From contig JAGKSX010000027.1 in the NCBI GenBank assembly GCA_018993155.1, positions 1 through 40,790 of the forward strand: DNA of 40,790 nucleotides, given 5' to 3'. The notes under the pieces are model-generated. The model saw only the letters and a list, made by a program, of their open reading frames with translations, was not told where the DNA came from and ran no database searches. Positions within the stretch are counted from its first letter, which is position 1. Each line of letters starts with the position of its first letter. The position numbers and the translations under genes were made by a program. The DNA is from Hydrogenophaga sp. Its GTDB lineage: Bacteria > Pseudomonadota > Gammaproteobacteria > Burkholderiales > Burkholderiaceae_C. Shown here one piece after another: positions 35,125 to 40,790 of this stretch.

Positions 35125-35649
35125 ATGGCTCAGCTCCCGCCCTCCCTTCAACACGCCGTGCTGGCCGGCGATCCCTCGATCCGGGCCCGCAAGGTGGCCA
35201 TCCTGGTCGCGCACGGCATCGTCGGCAAAAGCGCCGTGGGTCTGCACGCCACCTTGCTCGCCCTCGGCGCCCAGCCCCGTTTCGTGGCACCCCGGATCGG
35301 CCCGGTGAAGACCGTGGACGGCGTGTTCGTCGACGCCGAGGCTTCGCTGCAGAACGAACCCGCCTTCCTGTTCGACGCGCTGGCCCTGCCCGATGGCGAC
35401 GAAGGCGTGCAGGCCCTCGCGCGCGACACCCACACGCTGGACTTCATCCGCGACCAGCACCGCAGCGGCAAGGCCATCCTGGCCATGCCCGCTTCCCGCG
35501 CGCTGCTCGAAGCGGCGGGCGTGTCCCTGACCCTGCCGTCGGGACAGGCGGACCCGGGGCTGGTCGTCGGCCACGACGCCACGGCCTTCGTCCAGGCCAT
35601 CGTGCGCGACCGGCATACCGGCCGCCACATCGAGCCGCCGTCCCCCTGA
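35125..35649 (+). CDS. Stand-alone catalase HPII C-terminal-like (DJ-1/GATase-1 fold) protein
   Basis: A 174-residue protein resembling the flavodoxin-like C-terminal domain of large-subunit catalases (KatE/HPII): RKVAILVAHGIVGKS, GAQPRFVAPRIGPVKTVDG, a DALALPDGDEG segment and a long helix ending in SGKAILAMPASRALLEAAG. In KatE this domain follows the catalase core; here there is no catalase upstream, only the divergent DUF72 gene. It is either a free protein or a remnant. The start was put at ATG 35125 (MAQLPPSLQ); the frame is open to 35017 but that would overlap the DUF72 start. The DJ-1-type catalytic Cys is not seen. A weak hairpin (35655-35670, TCCCGG/CCGGGA) follows the stop. Confidence 0.72.
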   Translation: MAQLPPSLQHAVLAGDPSIRARKVAILVAHGIVGKSAVGLHATLLALGAQPRFVAPRIGPVKTVDGVFVDAEASLQNEPAFLFDALALPDGDEGVQALARDTHTLDFIRDQHRSGKAILAMPASRALLEAAGVSLTLPSGQADPGLVVGHDATAFVQAIVRDRHTGRHIEPPSP

Positions 35650-35754
35650 CGCCGTCCCGGTGATCCGGGAGGGCCGTTACCATGGTCATCCTTTGCCGCG
35701 GGCCCCGGCCACGCGGCAAGCCATGGACGTTCACCCGCCTTCCCCCTCATCGCC

Positions 35755-36498
35755 ATGACCGCTTCCCTCCCCCTGTCCCACAGCTTCGCGCCCACTGGCC
35801 GCCTGCGCGCCTCCATCAACCTGGGCAACCCCATCCTCGCCAACCGCAACCCCGCCACCGGGCAGCCGGTCGGCGTCTCGGTGGACCTCGCGCACCGCCT
35901 GGCGCAGGGGCTCGGCGTCGGGATCGAGCTGGTCGTGTTCGACACGGCGGGCCAATCGGTGGACGCGGTGAGGAACGGCGCGGCCGATGTCGGCTTCTTC
36001 GCCATCGACCCGCTGCGCGGCGAGGGCATCGCCTTCACCGCGCCCTATGTGCTGATCGAAGGCAGCTACCTCGTGCGCGACGAATCCCCGCTGCAGCGCA
36101 ACGACGAGGTGGACCGGCCGGGCACGCGGGTGACCGTGGGCAAGGGCAGCGCCTACGACCTGTTTCTGACGCGCGAGCTGCGGCACGCCGAGATCGTGCG
36201 GGCCGCCAGTTCGCAGGCCGTGGTCGATGAGTTCGTGCGCCAGGGGCTGGACGTGGCCGCCGGCGTGCGGCAGCAGCTGGAGCACGACCAGCAACGCCAC
36301 CCCGGCCTGCGGCTGCTGCCCGGCCGTTTCATGGTGATCCAGCAGGCCATGGGCCTGCCCAAGGACCGCGGCGCCGATGCGGCGCGCTATCTGCATGCCT
36401 TCGTGGAAGACATGAAATCGACCGGCTTCGTGGCCGCTTCCCTGAACCAGCACCACATCCAGGGCGCCTCGGTGGCCCCCGCCGCGACCACTCCATGA
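35755..36498 (+). CDS. Amino-acid-type solute-binding domain protein without signal peptide
   Basis: A 247-residue protein of the bacterial extracellular solute-binding family 3 fold (GRLRASINLGNPILA..., VGVSVDLAHRLAQGLG, VRNGAADVGFFAIDPLRGEGIAFTAPYVLIEG, TVGKGSAYDLFLTREL). There is no signal peptide: the chain opens with MTASLPLSHSFAPTGRL, and the in-frame codons back to the previous stop (35647-35649) hold no ATG/GTG/TTG start and no hydrophobic stretch. It may act in the cytoplasm, or lack export. Its stop overlaps the MscS start by four bases (ATGA), so the two are coupled. No permease or ATPase is nearby. No clear ribosome-binding site precedes the ATG at 35755. Confidence 0.82.
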   Translation: MTASLPLSHSFAPTGRLRASINLGNPILANRNPATGQPVGVSVDLAHRLAQGLGVGIELVVFDTAGQSVDAVRNGAADVGFFAIDPLRGEGIAFTAPYVLIEGSYLVRDESPLQRNDEVDRPGTRVTVGKGSAYDLFLTRELRHAEIVRAASSQAVVDEFVRQGLDVAAGVRQQLEHDQQRHPGLRLLPGRFMVIQQAMGLPKDRGADAARYLHAFVEDMKSTGFVAASLNQHHIQGASVAPAATTP

Positions 36499-37070
36499 AA
36501 GACGTTCTCCCCGCCTACGCCCACCCCTTCATCGACGTCATCACCATCGCGCTGCAGATCGCGCTGATCGTCTTCGTCGCGCTGCTGCTGCGCTCGCTGC
36601 TGCACCGCCTCATCACCCGCGTGGGCGAGGACAAGCGGCTGCCGCTGGAGTTTGTGATCGGCGGCCGGCGCGTGGTCACCTTCCTGCTGTTCGGCGCCGC
36701 CCTGCTGCTGGTGCTGGACCGCGTGGGTGTCTCGGGCATGGTGATCTGGACCGCGTTCACCGGCTTTGCCACGGTGGGCGCCATCGCCTTCTTCGCGGCC
36801 TGGAGCGTGCTCTCCAACATCTTCTGTGCGGTGCTGATCTTCACCTCGCGCCCGTTCGGCCTGCGCGACCGCATCGAACTGCTGGAGGGCGGCGACAAGC
36901 CGGGCCTGGCCGGCGAGGTGATGGACATCAACCTGATCTACACCACGCTGCGCGAAGACACCGCCGAGGGCGCGGAGCCTTCCTACCTGCGCGTGCCCAA
37001 CAGCCTGTTCTTCCAGCGCACCACGCGCCTGCGCACGCGCGAGTCGGTGGTGCGCTCGCTGCTGGACTGA
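36495..37070 (+). CDS. Small MscS-family mechanosensitive channel
   Basis: A 191-residue membrane protein of the MscS family. Two N-terminal spans (about 10-38 and 52-75) are followed by the pore helix region GFATVGAIAFFAAWSVLSNIFCAVLIF (about 90-120) and the beta domain start (TSRPFGLRDRIELLEG). It ends soon after VPNSLFFQRTTRLR and so lacks the C-terminal alpha/beta vestibule of E. coli MscS (286 residues). The beta domain carries GLAGEVMDINLIYTTLRE. The ATG is in a four-base overlap with the binding-domain gene. The convergent PfkB gene ends seven bases away. Family is clear; whether such a small form gates as a channel is not known. Confidence 0.85.
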   Translation: MKDVLPAYAHPFIDVITIALQIALIVFVALLLRSLLHRLITRVGEDKRLPLEFVIGGRRVVTFLLFGAALLLVLDRVGVSGMVIWTAFTGFATVGAIAFFAAWSVLSNIFCAVLIFTSRPFGLRDRIELLEGGDKPGLAGEVMDINLIYTTLREDTAEGAEPSYLRVPNSLFFQRTTRLRTRESVVRSLLD

Positions 37071-37077
37071 GCGGCGC

Positions 37078-38037
37078 TCAGGGCCGGGCGGCCGCGAGCA
37101 CCTCGCGCACGCGCGCGGCGTGCGGAATCGGCGCCACCGCGCCATAGCCCTCGGTGGAGAGCGCGGCCACCGGGGCGGCGTAGCGCCCGGCGGTGGGCAG
37201 GTCGCCCCCCGCCACCAGGCGCGCCACGAAGGCCCCGCCGAAGGCATCGCCCGCGCCGGTGGCGTCCACCGGCTGGCAGCGCGCGGGCGCGATGCGGTGG
37301 CGCTCGCTGGCCGTGGCCACGATCGCGCCCTGCTCGCCCATCTTGAGCGCCACGGTCTTCGCGCCGAGGCGCAGGCAGTGGTCCACCAGCGCATCCGGGT
37401 CGTGTAGGCCGGTGATGGCGACCACGTCGTCGTAGCTGGGCAGGCAGATGTCGCTCAGGCCGATCACGTCCGTCATGACGGCGCGCGCGCGCTCCACCGA
37501 CCACAGCTTGAGCCGCAGGTTGGTGTCGAACGACACCCAGGCCCCGGCGGCGCGCGCGCATTCGATGGCGGCATAACCGGCGTCGCAGGCGTTCGGTGAA
37601 ATCGCCAGCGAGATGCCCGAGAGGTGCAGCACGCGCGCCGTCTCGATCGGCGCGCGCGGCAGCGTGGCCGGCGTGAGCCGGCTCGCGGCCGAGCCGCTGC
37701 GGAAGAAGCTGAAGTGGTGGCCCTGCCCGTTGTGGGTGACGAAATAGATCGCGCTGAAGGCCGCCGGGTCGGTCAGCACGTGGCGGTGGTCCACGCCCTC
37801 CTCGTCCCACAGGCGGCGCAGCAGGGCGCCATAAGGGTCGTCGCCGAGCGCGCTCACATAGGCCACGCGCGCGCCCTGGCGGGCGGCGGCGATGGCGAAG
37901 TTGGAGGTGTCGCCACCGAAGCCCTGCAGGTAGCTGCGCCCGCCGTTCTCGCCGGTCTGGTTGAACTCCACCATGGCCTCGCCCAGGGCCACGATCTGCG
38001 CGGCCCCGGCGTGGCTGGGCACCTCAGATGCGGCCAT
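37078..38037 (-). CDS. PfkB-family sugar kinase (2-keto-3-deoxygluconate kinase-like)
   Basis: A 319-residue ribokinase-fold kinase. The N-terminal GGDTSNFAIAAARQG and the C-terminal DATGAGDAFGGAF (anion hole and catalytic Asp) are diagnostic of PfkB kinases; VALGEAMVEFNQ and SLAISPNACDAGYA resemble KdgK. It would phosphorylate the keto-deoxy sugar acid or similar product of the pathway in this operon. The start at 38037 (MAASEVPSHAG) overlaps the RraA-like gene by 14 bases; upstream in-frame codons are that gene's shadow. It is the last gene of the TRAP operon. KDG kinase is the likely name, but ketose or fructose-type substrates are not excluded. Confidence 0.87.
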   Translation of the reverse strand: MAASEVPSHAGAAQIVALGEAMVEFNQTGENGGRSYLQGFGGDTSNFAIAAARQGARVAYVSALGDDPYGALLRRLWDEEGVDHRHVLTDPAAFSAIYFVTHNGQGHHFSFFRSGSAASRLTPATLPRAPIETARVLHLSGISLAISPNACDAGYAAIECARAAGAWVSFDTNLRLKLWSVERARAVMTDVIGLSDICLPSYDDVVAITGLHDPDALVDHCLRLGAKTVALKMGEQGAIVATASERHRIAPARCQPVDATGAGDAFGGAFVARLVAGGDLPTAGRYAAPVAALSTEGYGAVAPIPHAARVREVLAAARP

Positions 38038-38683
38038 ATTTGGCCAGGCCCTTGCGCAGCGACTTCTCGGCCATGATGAGCTTGGCCTGCTCCAGCTCGC
38101 GCTCGTCGATCTCGCGCGACGCGGCCAGCACCTCGGCGGCCTTCGCGCGCGGCACCACGACCACGCCGTCCACGTCGCCCACCATGATGTCGCCCGGGTG
38201 CACCACGATGCCCCCGACACGCACGGGCACCTGCGAGGCCACCGTGCGGAAGCGGCCCAGCGTGGTGCCGGGGCTCACGTCGCGGGCATAGACCGGGAAG
38301 CCGTAGTCGCGCCGGATCTCGGTGAGGTCGCGCACGCCGCCATCGAGCACCGCGCCGGCGTGGCCGTTGGCCACGGCGCCGGCCGTCATCAGGCCGCCCC
38401 ACACCGCCACGTCGGGCTGGCCGCCGTCGATGGAGATCACGATCACGCTGCCGGGTTCGGCTTCGTCGATCAGGTCCAGCGCGTGCTGGGGTGGCACGAA
38501 TTCATCGGTCGCCGATTCGAGCACGGTGGCGGCCGGGCCGCAGATGCGCTTGTCGTTGATGCGAGGCTTGATCGGCGTGTCCATGTAGCCGCGCTGGCCG
38601 CAGACCTTGTCCACCGCATCGGCCACCGAGGCCACGGCCACCTGGTTGAAGCCGTCGACCAGCTCCTTCAATTCCTTGTTCAT
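38024..38683 (-). CDS. RraA-like / 4-hydroxy-4-methyl-2-oxoglutarate aldolase-family protein
   Basis: A 219-residue protein of the RraA/HMG aldolase fold. The signature GGLMTAGAVANGHAGAVLDGGVRD includes the Gly-rich loop and Arg-Asp pair that, in class II aldolases of this family, bind metal and substrate. In sugar-acid operons such proteins are typically aldolases or dehydratase-like enzymes, not RNase E inhibitors. GGAGAAACG precedes the ATG at 38683. It is followed by the kinase (14-base overlap) and preceded by the dehydrogenase gene after 23 bases. With RraA-like, dehydrogenase and kinase genes in one unit, catabolism of a hydroxy acid is likely. Exact substrate unknown. Confidence 0.87.
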   Translation of the reverse strand: MNKELKELVDGFNQVAVASVADAVDKVCGQRGYMDTPIKPRINDKRICGPAATVLESATDEFVPPQHALDLIDEAEPGSVIVISIDGGQPDVAVWGGLMTAGAVANGHAGAVLDGGVRDLTEIRRDYGFPVYARDVSPGTTLGRFRTVASQVPVRVGGIVVHPGDIMVGDVDGVVVVPRAKAAEVLAASREIDERELEQAKLIMAEKSLRKGLAKYGRI

Positions 38684-38706
38684 CGTTTCTCCGTTCAGTC
38701 AAAAAA

Positions 38707-39675
38707 TCACCAGCGGTTGAGCCAGTGCAAGGGTTGTTCTCCGCGCAGGACGCGCACCGCCTCCTGCGCCGTCTTGAGCTGCAGTTCGCGCATGGCCTCT
38801 TCGCTGTACCAGCCCATGTGGTTGGTCACGACCACGTTGTCCAGGCCGAAGATCGGGTGCGCGCCCGGCGGCTCCTGCTCGAACACGTCCAGCCCCGCGC
38901 CCAGGATGCGGCGCTCGCGCAAGGCCTCGTACAGCGCCTGCGTGTCCACCAGGCCGCCGCGCGCCGTGTTCACCAGGAGGGCGGTGGGCCGCATGAGCGC
39001 AATGCGCCGCGCGTCCACCATGTGTTTCGTCTGCTCGTTGAGCGGCGCATGCAGCGAGATCACGTCGGCCTCGGCGAACAGGGTGTCGAGGTCGGTGCGC
39101 TCCACACCCGGGGGCATGTCGCTCTTGGGGTCGTGCACCAGCACGCGGCCGAAGCCGAAGCCCGCGAGCTTCTCCAGCGTCATGCGCGCGATGCGGCCGA
39201 AACCCACCAGGCCCAGCGTGCGCCCGCGCAGCCGATACATGGGCTGCAGCACGCCGGTGGACCAGCGGCCCGCGCGCACCTCGGCGTCGTGCAGGCCGAT
39301 GCGGCGCGAGACCGCGAGCGCCAGCGCCACGGCCTGCGAGCTGACCTCGTCGGTGCCGTAGTCGGGCACGTTGGCCACCATGATGCCGCGCTCGCGCGCG
39401 GCGGCCTGGTCGATGTTGTCCACGCCGATGCCGTAGCGGATCACCGCGCGGCAGCGGGTCATGGCGTCGATCACCCGGCGCGACACCGGCGACTCGCGCA
39501 CCAGCACCACGTCGGCGTCCGCCACCGAGGCGGCCGCCGCGTTTTCGTCGCGGCGGCAGGGGCGCACCTCGAAGCGCGCGCCCTCGGCGCCCAGCAAGGC
39601 CTCTTCCTGGTCGTAGGCGGCGTAGCCGTCGTCCAGGGCCACCACCAGGCGGTCGTGCTTCACCCCGTCGCTCAC
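38707..39675 (-). CDS. D-2-hydroxyacid dehydrogenase, C-terminal-binding-protein type
   Basis: A 322-residue NAD-dependent dehydrogenase. The coenzyme motif GLVGFGRIA, the catalytic Arg in NTARGGLVD, Glu in LDVFEQEPPG and His in TNHMGWYSEEA mark the CtBP-like branch of the D-2-hydroxyacid dehydrogenases. It probably oxidises the imported hydroxy acid (or reduces a 2-keto acid). The start is the GTG at 39675, overlapping the DctP stop by four bases (GTGA), so it is translationally coupled; an earlier ATG at 39711 lies within the DctP gene. Next in the operon is the RraA-like gene. Chain length and motifs are complete. Confidence 0.9.
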   Translation of the reverse strand: MSDGVKHDRLVVALDDGYAAYDQEEALLGAEGARFEVRPCRRDENAAAASVADADVVLVRESPVSRRVIDAMTRCRAVIRYGIGVDNIDQAAARERGIMVANVPDYGTDEVSSQAVALALAVSRRIGLHDAEVRAGRWSTGVLQPMYRLRGRTLGLVGFGRIARMTLEKLAGFGFGRVLVHDPKSDMPPGVERTDLDTLFAEADVISLHAPLNEQTKHMVDARRIALMRPTALLVNTARGGLVDTQALYEALRERRILGAGLDVFEQEPPGAHPIFGLDNVVVTNHMGWYSEEAMRELQLKTAQEAVRVLRGEQPLHWLNRW

Positions 39676-40685
39676 TTGGCGGCAGCGGCTTGCAGCAGCT
39701 TCTCGGTCCACTCCTTGCTCACCTCGGCTTCGAGGTAGGCGCGCACCGGCGGCTGCGCCACCTTGCGGAAGCGGTCGATCTCGGCCGGGGTGAGCTCGGT
39801 CACCGTCATGCCCTTCTCGGTCAGCACCTTCTTGGCCGAGAGGTCCTGCGCGCGCGTCATGTCGCGGTGGATCTTCTTGGCGATGTCCACGCCCTCGGTC
39901 ACGGCCTTCTTCTCGGCGGCGTTCAGGCCGTTGAAGAAGCGCTCGCTGACCATGTAGGCGTGCAGGCTGTAGACGTGGCCGTCCAGCGTGATGTGTTTCT
40001 GGTGCTGGAACAGGCTGGCGGCCATGATGTTGGTGACGCCGTTTTCCTGGCCGTCGGCCGTGCCCTGCGCGAGCGCGGCGGGCAGTTCGCCCCAGTCGAT
40101 CGCGGTCGGGCTGGCGCCCAGCGACTCGACCAGCTTCACGAACACCGGGCTGGGCTGCACGCGGATCTTCAGGCCCTTCATGTCCTCGGGCGTCTTGATG
40201 GCGCGCTTGCTGTTGGTGAAGTGGCGGATGCCATTGTCGGCGTAGCCCATCAGGCGGATGCCGGTGCGCTTGCGCATGTCCTCGGCCAGCTCCTGGCCGA
40301 ACTTGCCGTCGAGCACGGCGTAGGCGTGCGCGTGGTCGTTGAAGAGGAAGGGCAAGCCGAAGATGTTGAAGGTCTTGTAGACGCCGGGAATGCCGCCGTC
40401 GTGCACCACGGCGAGTTCGACCGTGCCCAGGCGCAGGCCCTCCATGACCTGCTGTGCCGGGCCGAGCTGGCCGGCGGGGTACAGCTCGACCTTGAGCGAA
40501 CCGTGGGTGGCTTTTTCCACGTGGTCCTTGAACGCGAGCGCGGCGGCGTGCTTGGGCTGGTCGTTGCCGGCCGGCTGGTAGTGGGTGTACTTCAGCACCT
40601 TCTGCGCGAACGCGGGGCCGGCGCCGAACGCCAGCAGGGAGGCGGCGGCCACGGCCGCCAGGAAGTGCTTGCGATGAATCTTCAC
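39672..40685 (-). CDS. dctP: TRAP transporter periplasmic substrate-binding protein (DctP-type)
   Basis: A 337-residue periplasmic receptor of a TRAP transporter. A Sec signal peptide (about 1-28, FGAGPAFAQ) precedes the DctP fold: KYTHYQPAGNDQPKHAAA, QVMEGLRLGTVELAVV, and GYADNGIRHFTNSKR, and the family Arg in KIRVQPSPVF that binds the carboxylate. The start is a GTG at 40685 with AAGGAGA about seven bases upstream. The next gene downstream overlaps by four bases. The large permease (DctM) ends 31 bases upstream, so the gene order is M before P, the reverse of the common PQM order. A sugar acid or related hydroxy acid is the likely ligand, from the neighbours. Confidence 0.92.
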   Translation of the reverse strand: MKIHRKHFLAAVAAASLLAFGAGPAFAQKVLKYTHYQPAGNDQPKHAAALAFKDHVEKATHGSLKVELYPAGQLGPAQQVMEGLRLGTVELAVVHDGGIPGVYKTFNIFGLPFLFNDHAHAYAVLDGKFGQELAEDMRKRTGIRLMGYADNGIRHFTNSKRAIKTPEDMKGLKIRVQPSPVFVKLVESLGASPTAIDWGELPAALAQGTADGQENGVTNIMAASLFQHQKHITLDGHVYSLHAYMVSERFFNGLNAAEKKAVTEGVDIAKKIHRDMTRAQDLSAKKVLTEKGMTVTELTPAEIDRFRKVAQPPVRAYLEAEVSKEWTEKLLQAAAAK

Positions 40686-40716
40686 GGGGAGTCTCCTTCT
40701 AGGGTGGTTCTGAGGG

Positions 40717-40790
40717 TCAGTGTGAGTACCCGAGCACGCCGGGCAACCAGGTGGAAAACGTGGGAACGAAGGTGAGCAGCATCAGCACGC
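40717..40790 (-). CDS. TRAP transporter large permease (DctM-type), C-terminal end
   Basis: Only the last 24 codons are inside the window. The minus-strand frame reads VLMLLTFVPTFSTWLPGVLG before the end, the typical hydrophobic C-terminus of DctM permeases (LLLxYxPxLSxWLP). The stop is at 40717-40719, 31 bases before the DctP start. The rest lies beyond the window edge. It supplies the membrane channel for the DctP receptor. Confidence 0.8.
   Translation of the reverse strand, partial: VLMLLTFVPTFSTWLPGVLGYSH

Overview
The window is about 40.8 kb of very GC-rich, tightly packed bacterial DNA. GC is near 70%, operon genes overlap by a few bases, and starts include GTG and TTG. The protein families (RhlE with an Arg/Ser-rich tail, a GbsR-type regulator beside cytochrome bd, XdhAB, BMP-type nucleobase transporters, TRAP transporters) and the intergenic repeats suggest a betaproteobacterium of the Burkholderiales, probably Comamonadaceae and possibly Hydrogenophaga-like. 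That placement is inferred from the look of the sequence, not from a search. No rRNA, tRNA, CRISPR, IS element or phage gene was seen.

Layout: (1) 1-5000 is housekeeping: the 3' half of apaH, then on the minus strand rhlE, a zinc metallopeptidase, a fatty acid desaturase and dcd. (2) 4.9-8.0 kb: a GbsR/MarR-like regulator, with a perfect 18-bp palindrome upstream, leads into cydA and cydB for a short-Q-loop (cyanide-insensitive type) bd oxidase. (3) 8.0-10.5 kb: a large hybrid histidine kinase whose membrane sensor resembles the Vibrio CqsS / Legionella LqsS quorum sensors. (4) 10.7-25.9 kb: a purine-utilisation island. On the minus strand it has a LysR regulator, a BMP-type ABC importer (ATPase, two permeases, lipoprotein), a Rieske oxygenase, an adenine-deaminase-type enzyme, a 2H phosphoesterase, a second BMP binding protein and guanine deaminase. 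Divergent from LysR are xdhA and xdhB. Adenine deaminase gives hypoxanthine, guanine deaminase gives xanthine, and XdhAB oxidises both to urate, so the enzymes converge; the Rieske oxygenase is the unexplained member.

(5) 25.9-27.0 kb: an unrecognised gene of lower GC. (6) 27.2-34.2 kb: a sugar island with a ROK regulator, RbsA/RbsC/RbsB-type importer, TIM-barrel isomerase/epimerase and Gfo/Idh/MocA dehydrogenase in one coupled operon. (7) 34.2-37.1 kb: a DUF72 protein, a stand-alone catalase-HPII C-terminal-like domain, a solute-binding protein without a signal peptide, and a truncated-form MscS channel coupled to it. (8) 37.1-40.8 kb: a minus-strand TRAP operon (DctM end, DctP, CtBP-type 2-hydroxyacid dehydrogenase, RraA/HMG-aldolase-like protein, PfkB kinase), probably for a sugar acid.

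Three copies of a roughly 100-bp structured repeat lie directly after stop codons, within or between co-directional genes of the purine and sugar units. All three have the same orientation relative to transcription, which suggests a role in the mRNA. The most promising novelties are the Rieske oxygenase in the purine island, the CqsS-like kinase with a degenerate first receiver, the post-stop repeats, the signal-less binding protein/MscS pair, and the unknown gene at 25.9-27.0 kb. No gap between genes exceeds 300 bases; the largest are 10513-10735 and 26992-27195.
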